A DNA stretch of 64,000 nucleotides from Klebsiella sp. BIGb0138 (GTDB taxonomy: Bacteria; Pseudomonadota; Gammaproteobacteria; Enterobacterales; Enterobacteriaceae). Every line of letters begins with the position of its first letter. Within the stretch, counting starts at the first letter, position 1. Where the stretch lies: the NCBI RefSeq assembly GCF_004342285.1, contig NZ_SMCV01000003.1, forward strand, positions 186,001 through 250,000, in the 5' to 3' direction. Positions 1-14,597 of the stretch are shown here, one piece after another. The notes beneath the pieces were generated by a model, which was not told the DNA's origin, ran no database searches, and was given only the letters and a program-made list of their open reading frames with translations. The translations under genes were made by a program, and so were the position numbers.

Positions 1-461
1 AGCACCATGGCGATAGCAAAAGTGACGCCGAAGCTGACGCCGATAAAGGCCATCGCCTTGGTGCGGTTCTGTTCGCGGGTTAAATCGGAGAGTAGCGCCA
101 TGACCGCTGCGGCAATGGCGCCGGAACCCTGCAGCGCGCGGCCGAGGATGATGCCCCAGATGGAGTCGCTCAACGCCGCGATAACGCTGCCGATAACGAA
201 GATCAACAGGCCGCCGACGATCAGCGGCTTACGACCAATGCGGTCGGAAAGCAGGCCGAACGGAATTTGAAATACCGCCTGAGCCAGACCATAGATACCG
301 ATAGCGAGGCCAATTAGCGCCTCGCTGGCGCCCTGTAGCGCCATGCCATAGGTGGTCAAAACCGGCAGAACCATAAACATGCCGAGCATACGCAGCGAGA
401 ATACGGTCCCCAGACCCCAGGTTGCGCGCAGTTCACCTGGCGTCATTTTGTTATCGTTCAT
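1..461 (-). CDS. yajR: MFS transporter YajR, N-terminal part
   Basis: This is the first 153 codons of a major facilitator superfamily proton-driven transporter of the inner membrane; the rest lies beyond the left edge. The translation starts MNDNKMTPGELRATWGLGT and contains the MFS motif-A-like segment GLLSDRIGRKPLIVGG between the second and third membrane helices, plus a cytoplasmic TREQNRTKAMA loop. Both match E. coli YajR closely. The ATG at 459-461 is chosen because it gives the E. coli N-terminus; a second ATG lies five codons later. In E. coli yajR adjoins cyoE, whereas here an oxidoreductase gene is inserted between them. The substrate of YajR is not known. Confidence 0.93.
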   Translation of the reverse strand, partial: MNDNKMTPGELRATWGLGTVFSLRMLGMFMVLPVLTTYGMALQGASEALIGLAIGIYGLAQAVFQIPFGLLSDRIGRKPLIVGGLLIFVIGSVIAALSDSIWGIILGRALQGSGAIAAAVMALLSDLTREQNRTKAMAFIGVSFGVTFAIAMV

Positions 462-579
462 TACCACCTCAATCTAAAAACTGCGACTAGTGTAGTGGTG
501 GCAGCCAGAAGCGTAAATAAATGTTTGTTTAACAGATATTACGGCTGTGTTGCATGATGAGATAAGCGCGGAAGGAACA

Positions 580-608
580 CAGAAACCAGTGGAGAGACCC
601 CCACTGGC
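580..608 (-). terminator. Possible terminator of the oxidoreductase gene
   Basis: A 7-bp perfect stem (CCAGTGG at 586-592 with CCACTGG at 601-607) lies just after the stop codon of the minus-strand gene and is followed on that strand by TTTCTGTGTT. The T-tract is interrupted, so it is a moderate rather than strong intrinsic terminator. Confidence 0.5.
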
Positions 609-617
609 CTACGGCAT

Positions 618-1796
618 TTATTGTAAATTGAAGTCCACCCACTGGCTGCCGGCGTCGGCGGATTTCACGCACTGTTCTACCCAGTATACCCCGTGCAGGC
701 CCGCCTCAACGTCCGGGTACCAGAAGTTTTGCAGAAACTCGCGATCGCCCCGATCCATCGCATCGATGGCTATCGCATAGCGCCGGTAGAGGTTTGCCCA
801 CGCCTCAAACAGCCCCTCCGGGTGGCCGCCTCCGATACGATCTTCGGCTAACGCTTCGGCGCTCAGATAGGGCATGCCGCGTTCGAGAACGCGGGCCGGT
901 TCACCCTGCACCTCGTAGCTTAGCTGATTAGGACGTTCATCCCACCACTCAATGCTCGCCTTTTCACCGACGATACGCACCTTTTGCGAATGCATTGCCC
1001 CGCTGTTCACCGCGCTGGTCCACATTGAGCCGATGGCGCCATTATCATATTCCATCAGCACAAAGGCGTTATCTTCCAGCGGCGCGCGTGATTGCACGAA
1101 GCTCTGGCGGGAACACATCAGACGGCGAATGTTGAGGTGCGGCGCCATCGTTTCGGCGACAAAGAGTGGATGCGTTGCCAGGTCGCCCAGCACGTAGCTT
1201 GGTCCGGCATACTTCGGCGTAACGCGCCAGCGGGTCGACTCCGCCTGCAGCTCGACGGCTTCATTATGAAAACCGTGGGCAAACTGCATATTGATAATTC
1301 GAATCTGCCCGAGCAGCCCGTCGGCAATCATCTGGCGCGCCTGCTGAATCATCTGATACCCGGCATAGCCATAGGTGACGCCGACGATTTTGTTATGCTT
1401 GATGCTCAGCTCCCGCAGCTGCTGGGCTTCCGCGGCGGTAAAGCAGAGCGGTTTTTCGCAGATGACGTGCAGTCCGGCTTCCAGCGCCGCTTTGGTGATG
1501 GCGAAATGGGTATTGTTCGGCGTGGTTACCGACACCACTTCAATACCGTCCAGGCGTAGCGCCTCTTCGCGGAACAGCGTTTGATAATCGGCGTAGCAGC
1601 GTTCCGGCGCGATCCCAAGCTGCTGACCAAACTGACGACCGCGCTCGGCATCGATATCGAGCGCGCCAGCCAGCAGGGTAAAGACATTATCGCGCAGCGC
1701 GGCCGAGCGGTGGCTGTAGCCGATCTGGCTGGTGGCTCCGCCGCCGACCATGCCCCAACGCAGGGAGCGGGACAGGGGTTTCATGCCGTTTAACAT
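618..1796 (-). CDS. Gfo/Idh/MocA-family NAD(P)-dependent oxidoreductase
   Basis: A 392-residue soluble dehydrogenase of the glucose-fructose/inositol dehydrogenase/MocA family. The N-terminal Rossmann fold shows the dinucleotide loop GMVGGGATSQIG near residue 18; the family motif CEKPL (HVICEKPLCF) follows near residue 115. The rest is the alpha/beta substrate domain. Relatives oxidise sugars, inositols or glycosides, but the substrate here cannot be read from the sequence. The ATG at 1794-1796 is preceded by AAAGGAGAACACC, an excellent ribosome binding site, so the longer upstream in-frame extension is rejected. The gene stands alone between yajR and the cyo operon, a place where E. coli has no gene, so it is a lineage-specific insertion. 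Confidence 0.85.
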   Translation of the reverse strand: MLNGMKPLSRSLRWGMVGGGATSQIGYSHRSAALRDNVFTLLAGALDIDAERGRQFGQQLGIAPERCYADYQTLFREEALRLDGIEVVSVTTPNNTHFAITKAALEAGLHVICEKPLCFTAAEAQQLRELSIKHNKIVGVTYGYAGYQMIQQARQMIADGLLGQIRIINMQFAHGFHNEAVELQAESTRWRVTPKYAGPSYVLGDLATHPLFVAETMAPHLNIRRLMCSRQSFVQSRAPLEDNAFVLMEYDNGAIGSMWTSAVNSGAMHSQKVRIVGEKASIEWWDERPNQLSYEVQGEPARVLERGMPYLSAEALAEDRIGGGHPEGLFEAWANLYRRYAIAIDAMDRGDREFLQNFWYPDVEAGLHGVYWVEQCVKSADAGSQWVDFNLQ

Positions 1797-2365
1797 GGTG
1801 TTCTCCTTTAAATAAAAGAAACTACGGATGTCTGAAAAATTGCGAGCCACGCCGCTGCCGAAGAAGGAAGACGCCGATAGTCTCTTTCCTCATCAGGAAC
1901 GCGCCGGTTCCAGCAACGGCACCTTATCCTGCAGAATGGCTTTGGTATTGAAAATTTCATTTTGTCATTATATGGAATTAAATTTTTATTTATGCGAGAG
2001 GGATCGAAAAATGATGAGGAACAGAGGTGTGCGATAAAATTTACTGAGTTAATGTTATGAAGATTTATCGTCTATTAAATCAGCGTATTAACCCTGTTTT
2101 TAGTGGTGCATTAAGCGGCGGGTAACAGGAAGATCGTAAATGTGAGGTGGCTTTTGAGTGGTTTTATATTTTCATTTTATTTTATTTTGAAATTTATTTT
2201 CTTTTTTACTGTCCTTTATGGGTAAAAAACAGCGACTGCATTGTACTGGGGCGGCTGGTCACGGCGCGCGTTCCCGGCGGCGAGATGATGGCGATAATGC
2301 TCCGGCGAGCACCGGGTTGCGCTATCGCTGACAGGCGATGCGGGTGAAGGGATGAAGAAACGGCA
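1797..2365. other. Gene-free interval upstream of the oxidoreductase gene
   Basis: No credible gene is visible in about 570 bases between the oxidoreductase start and the cyo terminator. Bases 1940-2230 are markedly AT-rich compared with the surrounding DNA. The half nearest 1797 should contain the oxidoreductase promoter. Short open frames here have no recognisable family features or ribosome binding sites. On the minus strand a stretch ending in a TGA near 1905 reads as a plausible protein tail (DKVPLLEPARS) but is closed by stop codons only some 20 codons upstream. Confidence 0.5.
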
Positions 2366-2392
2366 ATAAAAAACCCCGCCTCAGCGGGGTTT
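2366..2392 (-). terminator. Intrinsic terminator of the cyo operon
   Basis: The stem AACCCCGC/GCGGGGTT (2373-2380 with 2384-2391, approximately) is followed on the minus strand by a run of six to seven T residues. It sits 16 bases beyond the cyoE stop codon and is the natural end of the cyoABCDE transcript. Confidence 0.9.
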
Positions 2393-2407
2393 GTCAGAGC
2401 GACAATC

Positions 2408-3295
2408 TTATCTGACGTAGGCCAGCAGATTGTGTGAATCCGGCACCATAAAGTCGACGGACATCATCACCGACAGCGCGGTAATGGCAACGATAGAAAA
2501 GACGAACAGCTTACGCGCCCAGACTTTATCATCCGCCACTTTGTAACCGCGCAGCGCCATCCCCAACCACCAGACGCTCACCGCGGCGGCGACCACCAGG
2601 TATTTATACCCGGCGTAGCCGCCCAGGGAGAGCATCAGCGTAGCGACGGCAAAAGCCACGATGTACAGCGTAATATGGTTTTTGGCCACGGAAATGCCTT
2701 TCACCACCGGCAGAACCGGAATGTTCGCCGCCTGATAATCCTTGAAGCGGAAAATCGCGATGGCGTAGGAGTGAGGCATTTGCCACAGGCTAAAGATAGC
2801 CAGCAGAATCGCCGCGCCGCTGTCAAAATTACCGGTCACCGCACAGTAGCCAATCACCGGCGGCGCGGCGCCGGAGAGAGAACCAATCAGCGTGCCATAG
2901 ACGGAGTGGCGTTTCATGTACAGGCTGTAGACGCCGACATAAACCACGAACCCCATCACCCCCAGCCAGCAGGCCAGGGGATTAGCGCCGAACCACAGGA
3001 GCATGAAGCCAGCAATACCCAGCAAGGTGGCATATACCAGCGAAACTTGTGGCGAGATCAGCCCTTTGACCAGCACCCGGTTTTTCGTCCGTTCCATCTT
3101 ACGATCGATGTCACGGTCGATGTAGTTGTTGAATACACAACCCGAGGCGACCACCAGGGACACCCCAAGGAGCGTCCATGCAAACAGCGGATAGTCGATG
3201 TGGCCCTTGGAGGCCAACAGGAAACCGCCGATCACGGAGATCAGGTTGCCAAAAATGATGCCAGGTTTCGTTACTTGCAGGTATTGCTTAAACAT
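2408..3295 (-). CDS. cyoE: Protoheme IX farnesyltransferase (heme O synthase)
   Basis: CyoE adds a farnesyl group to protoheme to make heme O, the cofactor of the cytochrome bo3 high-spin site. The 295-residue product is a polytopic UbiA-type prenyltransferase with about nine membrane segments. The signature [18 protein letters not shown] (residues 59-76) carries the Asp-rich prenyl-diphosphate site, and a second conserved loop reads YTLYMKR-like ([13 protein letters not shown]). The start ATG at 3293-3295 matches the E. coli protein; the upstream in-frame extension overlaps cyoD and is not coding. It is the last gene of the cyo operon, 11 bases after cyoD. Confidence 0.97.
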   Translation of the reverse strand: MFKQYLQVTKPGIIFGNLISVIGGFLLASKGHIDYPLFAWTLLGVSLVVASGCVFNNYIDRDIDRKMERTKNRVLVKGLISPQVSLVYATLLGIAGFMLLWFGANPLACWLGVMGFVVYVGVYSLYMKRHSVYGTLIGSLSGAAPPVIGYCAVTGNFDSGAAILLAIFSLWQMPHSYAIAIFRFKDYQAANIPVLPVVKGISVAKNHITLYIVAFAVATLMLSLGGYAGYKYLVVAAAVSVWWLGMALRGYKVADDKVWARKLFVFSIVAITALSVMMSVDFMVPDSHNLLAYVR

Positions 3296-3306
3296 ACACG
3301 CCGCTC

Positions 3307-3635
3307 TTAGTGCATCATCATGTTGTAATTCAGGTTCCACATAATCCAGATGGAGCCTACAACAACGATAGCAATGATGATTACGGTGAAGATAAATGCG
3401 GTCAGGTTCCAACCTTCGTCAGATTTGCTGTTCATGTGCAGAAAGTACACCAGGTGTACCACAATCTGCACAACAGCGGTGACCAGGATAGTCCCCAGAA
3501 TAGCCGCATGCGATGCGGAGCCACTCATAACCATAGCAAACGGGATCACCGTCAGAATGATCGACAGGACAAAACCTGTCATGTAGCTCTTTACGCTGCC
3601 GTGAGAAGCGCCGTTATGATCGCTAGAATGACTCA

Positions 3636-3636
<1 letters not shown>
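3307..3636 (-). CDS. cyoD: Cytochrome bo3 ubiquinol oxidase subunit IV
   Basis: CyoD is the small accessory subunit of the bo3 quinol oxidase and helps assembly of the metal centres in CyoB. The 109-residue product has a His-rich N-terminal tail ([13 protein letters not shown]) and three predicted membrane helices, the same size as the E. coli subunit. Its ATG (3634-3636) shares one base with the cyoC stop codon in a TAATG overlap, which indicates translational coupling, and GGGGGC lies just upstream as ribosome binding site. Confidence 0.96.
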
Positions 3637-7620
<3,984 letters not shown>

Positions 7621-7655
7621 AGCCGTTATAATTACGTTGAGTGATTACAACGGCT
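7621..7655 (-). terminator. Possible ampG terminator hairpin
   Basis: A 12-bp stem (AGCCGTTATAAT at 7621-7632 against ATTACAACGGCT at 7644-7655) lies after the ampG stop codon. The single imperfect position gives a G-U wobble in the minus-strand RNA but an A-C mismatch in the plus-strand RNA, which suits an ampG-directed structure. There is no clean T-tract. Confidence 0.4.
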
Positions 7656-7675
7656 AATAACATCCCGATCGGGCG

Positions 7676-9151
7676 CTAAATCAGCGCGGTCTTCCGCAAG
7701 GCCAGATAATCCAGCAGACTTCCGAGCACAATACCGCCTACGGCCGTTAACGCTGCGATCTCCAGCATGCCGGGCAGGAAGGAAAAGGCGGTGTAGTCCA
7801 TGGCATTCAGCACCAGTAACAGTAGCCATATCGCCAGCATCAGGCACCCGGCCGCGAGGATCAATAGCGCCAGAGCGTAAGCCCGCGGGTAGTGCGTGCG
7901 TGGCATAAAGCTTTCGGTGCGCTGGGTGTGTTCCAGCGTGCGCCGACAGACCAGTAAAAGCACAATCCCCGGCACGGCCGCAATCACCGAGAAGAGATAA
8001 AAGGTTGGCCAGCCGTGCGCTTCGACAAACCAACCGGCAATCGGGCCGACATACACGCGCCCGACCGCCGATAGCGCCGACAGTAAGGCAAACTGGGTGG
8101 CGGAAAACGATTTATTGCACAGCGTCATTAACAGGGCGACAAACGCCGCGGTGCCCATCCCGCCGCACAGGTTTTCGAAAAATACCGCCGTCGCCATCGA
8201 ATAAAGATGTTTATCGGTGATCGACAGCAGCCAGTAGCCGGCATTGGAGACGCCCTGCAGCACCCCGAAGATCAGCAGGGCGCGGAACAGGGTCAGACGC
8301 TGCATTAATACCCCGCCGTACAGCGCGCCAACAATGGTGGCGAAAAGTCCCAGCGTTTTATTGACCATCCCGACCTCTCCGGCATCAAAACCAACGCCGC
8401 GAATCAGGAAGGTGGTGGTCAGGCTCATGGCAAAGGCGTCGCCAAGCTTATAAAGGACAATCAACAGCAGGATCAGCCAGGCATTGTTACGCCCGAAGAA
8501 ATCACGTAGCGGCGCCGCAACCGCCTGTTCGAGGCTCTTCGGTACCGGGATCACGTCGCTTGGTTCCGGTGCCAGCAGCGTAGCGATGATGCAGGGGATC
8601 AGCAGCGCGGCCATCAGCCAGTACATTCCCTGCCAGCCGAGCCAGCGATCGGCCAGCCATAGCGCCAGGCCGCCGGAGACCAGCATCCCGAGGCGATAGC
8701 CCAGCACGCTGATGGCCGCCCCTGCGCCGCGCTCTTCTGCCGGCAGGACATCGGTTTTCCATGCGTCAAAGACAATATCCTGTGACGCGGAACAGAAGGC
8801 GATGACCACCGCTAACGCGGCCATCCAGCGGAGCTGGCTGGCGGGCTCAAGGAACCCCATGGCGGCAATGGCGATAAGCAGCAGAAACTGGGTGGTCAGC
8901 AGCCAGCCGCGGCGGCGGCCAAGAAACGGCGGCGTGTAGCGGTCCATGACCGGCGACCAGAGAAATTTAAACACGTAAGCCTGGCCGACAAGCGAGAAAA
9001 AACCGATGGTTTTCAGATCGATATTTTCAACGGTCATCCACGCCTGCAGCGTGCCGGAAGTCAGGGCAAGAGGCAAACCGGAAGCGAAACCGAGGATCAG
9101 CAAAATGGCTGATTTAGGTTGCTGAAAAATGCGTAAGTAGTGGTTGGACAT
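7676..9151 (-). CDS. ampG: Anhydromuropeptide permease AmpG
   Basis: AmpG imports GlcNAc-anhydroMurNAc peptides released from the cell wall, feeding murein recycling and, where an ampC-ampR system exists, beta-lactamase induction. The 491-residue inner membrane protein is an MFS permease with many hydrophobic helices. Visible features are GFASGLPLALTSGTLQAWM in the first helix region, LWSPVMDRYTPPFLGRRRGW as the cytoplasmic loop, and SASQDIVFDAWKTDVLP. Length equals E. coli AmpG. It probably forms a short operon with yajG, whose stop codon is 44 bases upstream of the ampG start. Confidence 0.97.
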   Translation of the reverse strand: MSNHYLRIFQQPKSAILLILGFASGLPLALTSGTLQAWMTVENIDLKTIGFFSLVGQAYVFKFLWSPVMDRYTPPFLGRRRGWLLTTQFLLLIAIAAMGFLEPASQLRWMAALAVVIAFCSASQDIVFDAWKTDVLPAEERGAGAAISVLGYRLGMLVSGGLALWLADRWLGWQGMYWLMAALLIPCIIATLLAPEPSDVIPVPKSLEQAVAAPLRDFFGRNNAWLILLLIVLYKLGDAFAMSLTTTFLIRGVGFDAGEVGMVNKTLGLFATIVGALYGGVLMQRLTLFRALLIFGVLQGVSNAGYWLLSITDKHLYSMATAVFFENLCGGMGTAAFVALLMTLCNKSFSATQFALLSALSAVGRVYVGPIAGWFVEAHGWPTFYLFSVIAAVPGIVLLLVCRRTLEHTQRTESFMPRTHYPRAYALALLILAAGCLMLAIWLLLLVLNAMDYTAFSFLPGMLEIAALTAVGGIVLGSLLDYLALRKTALI

Positions 9152-9195
9152 GGTTTATTGCGCCAACCCGACGTGAGGCCGGGTTGGCGAACGAA

Positions 9196-9774
9196 TCAAC
9201 GAGCGTTTTGCTTGATGAAATCGTGGATGCTGGTGTCCTGCGCCATATCGGCGATGGTGTCGGTCAGGACGCTGTTCACAGCATTGGCAATATTCTGGTT
9301 GGAGGCCTGGAAGGCGCCTTCAACAGAATAGCTTGCGCGATAGTTTTTAGTCATTTTGGTACCGTTCGCGGCAGTCGCGATGATGGCGATATCCGCCTTC
9401 GTGGCGATGTTGTAGCGCACGTTGCCCTGAGAAACATCGGCATACAGTTTGTTGACGATGATCTGCAGATCGACGGCGCCGTTCGGCCCAATCATATAGC
9501 CGCGGGCGGTCATTTGCTTCTCAAGCACTTCCTGCAGCAGGAAACGCAGGTCGCGGGAGGCGGTCAGCGTCACCTGCTGGTTATTGCGGGTCACTTTCGC
9601 CAACGCCTGGTCCGGACGCTGATCCGCGCCGTTGATGCTAACGGTGACGCCCATCAGGCTCGGGTCCTGCTGCGGCAGGCTCATTTTCGGCGATACATCA
9701 ATGGTCGTCGGCGGCGTGGCGCATCCGGCCAGCATAAACAGCGCGACCAGCGGGAAAATAATTTTCTTAAACAT
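9196..9774 (-). CDS. yajG: Lipoprotein YajG
   Basis: A 192-residue predicted outer-membrane or envelope lipoprotein of unknown function. The N-terminus MFKKIIFPLVALFMLAGC is a lipoprotein signal with lipobox LAGC (Cys18). The mature part is a compact alpha/beta domain of the YajG family. The ATG at 9772-9774 is chosen because it starts exactly at this signal and gives the E. coli length; the longer open frame upstream adds unrelated residues. It is the upstream partner of ampG and diverges from bolA. Confidence 0.92.
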   Translation of the reverse strand: MFKKIIFPLVALFMLAGCATPPTTIDVSPKMSLPQQDPSLMGVTVSINGADQRPDQALAKVTRNNQQVTLTASRDLRFLLQEVLEKQMTARGYMIGPNGAVDLQIIVNKLYADVSQGNVRYNIATKADIAIIATAANGTKMTKNYRASYSVEGAFQASNQNIANAVNSVLTDTIADMAQDTSIHDFIKQNAR

Positions 9775-10075
9775 GTTCAGGGTCTCAACGCATGGTGTTG
9801 TTATGAGGAAAATTCCCGCCATCATAACATCGCCAACGGCAAGGGGAAGTGGCAACGTATGTAAATTCATCGCGTTGTACATTTTATCGTCTCCCCCCAT
9901 TTTTCTCGCGATTCAGGCGGGTGTTCTGGGGGACTCAGTGAGTAAACTCGATACTTTTGAATGAAAATATCAGAGGAATGCTAATTTTTTGTTGTTTTCC
10001 CGTAATGGAAGCGGTAAAAGCGGCTAACATTTAAAAGGAATGGCGGCATCTCAGCGTTGTCGGAGGAGAAAATTC
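9775..10075. promoter_or_regulatory. Divergent yajG/bolA control region
   Basis: The 301-base interval between the divergent yajG and bolA genes contains no other gene. In E. coli bolA is driven by a stationary-phase gearbox promoter. The segment GCGGCTAAC near 10019-10027, about 50 bases before the bolA ATG, resembles a gearbox minus-10 region, but no convincing minus-35 partner was fixed by eye. A strong ribosome binding site, GGAGGAG, precedes bolA. Confidence 0.4.
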
Positions 10076-10393
10076 ATGATGATACGTGAACAGATCGAAG
10101 CAAAACTTAGGGCAGCGTTCGACCCCGTGTATCTCGAAGTCGTGGATGAAAGTTATCGCCACAATGTCCCAGCGGGCTCTGAAAGTCATTTTAAAGTGGT
10201 GTTGGTCAGCGATCGTTTCACCGGTGAGCGTTTCCTTAACCGTCACCGGATGATTTACGGTACGTTGACCGAGGAGCTGTCGAGCACCGTGCATGCGCTG
10301 GCGCTGCATACCTATACGATCAAAGAGTGGGAAGGGCTTCAGGACACTGTCTTTGCGTCTCCTCCATGCCGCGGGGCAGGAAGCATCGCGTAA
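10076..10393 (+). CDS. bolA: BolA family stress/morphology regulator
   Basis: BolA is a small DNA-binding regulator of cell shape, biofilm and stress genes that also binds monothiol glutaredoxin with an iron-sulfur cluster. The 105-residue product has the BolA fold: an N-terminal helix, the conserved [18 protein letters not shown] segment and the [15 protein letters not shown] region with invariant His. The ATG at 10076 is chosen because it follows GGAGGAG at normal spacing and matches E. coli; the upstream in-frame extension is not conserved. A strong intrinsic terminator follows. Confidence 0.96.
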   Translation: MMIREQIEAKLRAAFDPVYLEVVDESYRHNVPAGSESHFKVVLVSDRFTGERFLNRHRMIYGTLTEELSSTVHALALHTYTIKEWEGLQDTVFASPPCRGAGSIA

Positions 10394-12035
<1,642 letters not shown>

Positions 12036-12061
12036 TTTCGCCCCCGGTTTAAGGTTCAGAT

Positions 12062-12097
12062 AAAACCCGTTGCCGCGAGGCTACGGGTTTTTTTTTA
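12062..12097 (+). terminator. tig intrinsic terminator
   Basis: Stem AAACCCGT/ACGGGTTT enclosing a short GC-rich loop, followed by nine consecutive T residues, 27 bases after the tig stop codon. Confidence 0.9.
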
Positions 12098-12168
12098 TCG
12101 CAACGATAGCTTCTGCGTGAGTGCGAAAACGCGATATCAATGATAGCGTTACGGCAAAAGGTTGTTAT

Positions 12169-12200
12169 GCTTGAATTACGATGGCATCGTCCCCATTACC
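12169..12200 (+). promoter_or_regulatory. Sigma-32 type heat-shock promoter of clpPX
   Basis: CTTGAA at 12170-12175 and CCCCATTA at 12191-12198, separated by 15 bases, match the sigma-32 consensus elements closely. clpPX is a known heat-shock operon in E. coli. The predicted start leaves a leader of about 180 bases before clpP. Confidence 0.75.
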
Positions 12201-12382
12201 AGGAGACGGCACTGCACGCGTGAAATCATGCATAATGACGCAGCGTGGCTATCCCGAGTCGTTCAGGCTGCCAATATGCAGGTAATTTGAATGATGACGG
12301 GTAGAAGGCTCTGGCTGATAATCCGTCCATAAGGTTACAATCAGTGCAGCAGGTTTATTCAAAATTAATCCAGGAGACGGAA

Positions 12383-13006
12383 ATGTCATACAGTGGCGAA
12401 CGAGATAACTTTGCACCCCATATGGCCCTGGTGCCGATGGTCATTGAACAGACCTCGCGCGGTGAACGTTCTTTTGATATCTATTCCCGTCTGCTCAAGG
12501 AACGCGTTATCTTTCTGACCGGCCAGGTGGAAGACCACATGGCGAACCTGATCGTGGCGCAGATGCTTTTTCTGGAAGCAGAGAACCCGGAAAAAGACAT
12601 TTATCTGTACATTAACTCTCCGGGCGGGGTGATCACCGCCGGGATGTCGATTTACGACACCATGCAGTTCATCAAGCCTGACGTGAGCACCATCTGTATG
12701 GGGCAGGCGGCATCCATGGGCGCCTTCCTGCTGACCGCAGGGGCGAAGGGCAAGCGTTTCTGCCTGCCGAATTCCCGGGTGATGATCCACCAGCCGCTGG
12801 GCGGCTATCAGGGGCAGGCGACGGATATTGAAATTCACGCCCGCGAGATCCTGAAAGTGAAAGGCCGAATGAATGAACTGATGGCACACCATACGGGTCA
12901 ATCCCTTGAGCAGATCGAGAACGACACCGAGCGTGACCGTTTCTTGTCAGCATCGGAAGCGGTGGAATACGGCCTGGTCGATTCCATTTTGACCCATCGT
13001 AATTGA
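12383..13006 (+). CDS. clpP: ATP-dependent Clp protease proteolytic subunit
   Basis: ClpP forms the double-heptamer serine protease chamber that degrades substrates unfolded by ClpX or ClpA in the cytoplasm. The 207-residue precursor has the short N-terminal propeptide ending at Met14, the catalytic Ser111 in GQAASMGAF, His136 in VMIHQPLGG and the Asp in the C-terminal part. The ATG at 12383 follows AGGAGACGG at normal spacing and matches E. coli; the longer frame upstream is rejected. A sigma-32-type promoter lies upstream and clpX follows 132 bases downstream, as in the E. coli operon. Confidence 0.98.
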   Translation: MSYSGERDNFAPHMALVPMVIEQTSRGERSFDIYSRLLKERVIFLTGQVEDHMANLIVAQMLFLEAENPEKDIYLYINSPGGVITAGMSIYDTMQFIKPDVSTICMGQAASMGAFLLTAGAKGKRFCLPNSRVMIHQPLGGYQGQATDIEIHAREILKVKGRMNELMAHHTGQSLEQIENDTERDRFLSASEAVEYGLVDSILTHRN

Positions 13007-13138
13007 TGCCCCTGGCGTAAGGGTGCCGCTATACTTGTCTGAAGTAGGGCGGCACAACGCTGATAAGCGGCTTGCGCCTGAGAATGGCATTTGCGTCGTC
13101 GTGTGCGGCACAAAGAACTTAATAAGAGGTTTGGACTC

Positions 13139-14413
13139 ATGACAGATAAACGCAAAGATGGTTCGGGCAAACTGTTGTATTGCTCTTTTTGCGGCAAAAG
13201 CCAGCATGAAGTGCGTAAGCTGATCGCCGGGCCATCCGTGTATATCTGCGACGAATGCGTTGATTTATGTAACGACATCATTCGCGAAGAGATTAAAGAA
13301 GTCGCGCCGCATCGCGAGCGCAGCGCGCTGCCGACTCCGCACGAAATCCGCCACCACCTGGACGATTACGTTATCGGCCAGGAACCGGCGAAGAAAGTGC
13401 TGGCAGTGGCGGTATACAACCACTACAAACGTCTGCGCAATGGCGATACCAGCAACGGCGTTGAGCTGGGGAAAAGCAACATTCTGCTGATCGGGCCGAC
13501 GGGCTCCGGTAAAACGCTGCTGGCGGAAACGCTGGCGCGTCTGCTGGATGTGCCGTTCACCATGGCTGACGCTACCACCCTGACCGAAGCCGGTTATGTG
13601 GGCGAGGATGTTGAAAACATCATCCAGAAGCTGCTGCAGAAATGCGACTACGACGTGCAGAAAGCGCAGCGCGGTATCGTGTATATCGATGAAATCGACA
13701 AAATTTCCCGTAAATCGGATAACCCGTCGATTACCCGCGATGTCTCCGGCGAAGGCGTGCAGCAGGCGCTGTTGAAGCTGATTGAAGGCACCGTTGCCGC
13801 GGTGCCGCCGCAGGGCGGGCGTAAGCATCCGCAGCAGGAGTTCTTGCAGGTTGATACCTCCAAGATTCTGTTTATTTGCGGCGGCGCATTTGCCGGCCTG
13901 GATAAGGTCATTTCCCATCGTGTAGAGACCGGTTCTGGTATTGGTTTCGGCGCGACGGTGAAAGCCAAATCTGACAAAGCGAGCGAAGGTGAGCTGCTGT
14001 CCCAGGTTGAACCGGAAGATCTGATCAAATTCGGTCTGATTCCTGAGTTCATCGGCCGTCTGCCGGTGGTGGCGACCCTTAACGAGCTGAGCGAGGAAGC
14101 GCTGATTCAGATCCTGAAAGAGCCGAAAAATGCCCTGACCAAACAGTATCAGGCGTTGTTCAATCTGGAAGGCGCTGAGCTGGAGTTCCGTGACGAAGCG
14201 CTGGATGCTATCGCCAAGAAAGCGATGGCGCGTAAAACCGGCGCTCGTGGCCTGCGTTCCATCGTAGAAGCGGCTCTGCTTGATACCATGTACGATCTTC
14301 CGTCGATGGAAGATGTGGAAAAAGTGGTTATTGACGCTTCGGTCATCGACGGGCAAAGCAAGCCGTTGCTGATTTATGGCAAACCGGAAGCGCAGCAGGC
14401 GTCTGGTGAATAA
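13139..14413 (+). CDS. clpX: ATP-dependent Clp protease ATP-binding subunit ClpX
   Basis: ClpX is the AAA+ unfoldase that recognises tagged or specific substrates and feeds them to ClpP. The 424-residue product has an N-terminal zinc-binding domain with Cys15, Cys18, Cys37 and Cys40, then an AAA+ module with Walker A GPTGSGKT, Walker B VYIDEIDK, and the ClpP-docking IGF loop (GSGIGFGA). The ATG at 13139 gives the E. coli N-terminus [11 protein letters not shown] and follows AGAGGT; the upstream in-frame extension is non-conserved. A strong terminator follows. Confidence 0.98.
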   Translation: MTDKRKDGSGKLLYCSFCGKSQHEVRKLIAGPSVYICDECVDLCNDIIREEIKEVAPHRERSALPTPHEIRHHLDDYVIGQEPAKKVLAVAVYNHYKRLRNGDTSNGVELGKSNILLIGPTGSGKTLLAETLARLLDVPFTMADATTLTEAGYVGEDVENIIQKLLQKCDYDVQKAQRGIVYIDEIDKISRKSDNPSITRDVSGEGVQQALLKLIEGTVAAVPPQGGRKHPQQEFLQVDTSKILFICGGAFAGLDKVISHRVETGSGIGFGATVKAKSDKASEGELLSQVEPEDLIKFGLIPEFIGRLPVVATLNELSEEALIQILKEPKNALTKQYQALFNLEGAELEFRDEALDAIAKKAMARKTGARGLRSIVEAALLDTMYDLPSMEDVEKVVIDASVIDGQSKPLLIYGKPEAQQASGE

Positions 14414-14441
14414 TTAGCCAAATCGCTCAAGTAGTTAACTA

Positions 14442-14474
14442 AAAAGGGGGGATTTTATCCCCCCTTTTATTTTT
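14442..14474 (+). terminator. clpX intrinsic terminator
   Basis: An 11-bp stem (AAAAGGGGGGA with TCCCCCCTTTT) with a short AT loop and T-rich tail, 28 bases after the clpX stop codon. The symmetric A/T flanks could let it work on both strands. Confidence 0.88.
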
Positions 14475-14486
14475 CCTGCATTCCCG

Positions 14487-14518
14487 CCGTTGAATGTGTG
14501 GAATACATCCCCATATAC
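14487..14518 (+). promoter_or_regulatory. Sigma-32 type heat-shock promoter of lon
   Basis: GTTGAA (14489-14494) and CCCCATATA (14509-14517) with a 14-base spacer match the sigma-32 consensus and closely resemble the known E. coli lon heat-shock promoter. It lies about 80 bases before the lon ATG. Confidence 0.8.
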
Positions 14519-14597
14519 TGGATTACATATTAACGGCGACGCGATCAAGAATCGTGCCGTCGGCTACCTGGCGGACTTTAAACTAAGAGAGAGCTCT

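Noticed and set aside
2147-2347. Short plus-strand open frame in the AT-rich interval upstream of the oxidoreductase gene
   Set aside because: No ribosome binding site, hydrophobic low-complexity start, no family features; runs into the cyo terminator area.
7632-8033. Minus-strand frame inside the ampG 3' region
   Set aside because: It is an alternate frame of ampG with Arg/Gly-rich composition typical of GC-rich shadow frames.
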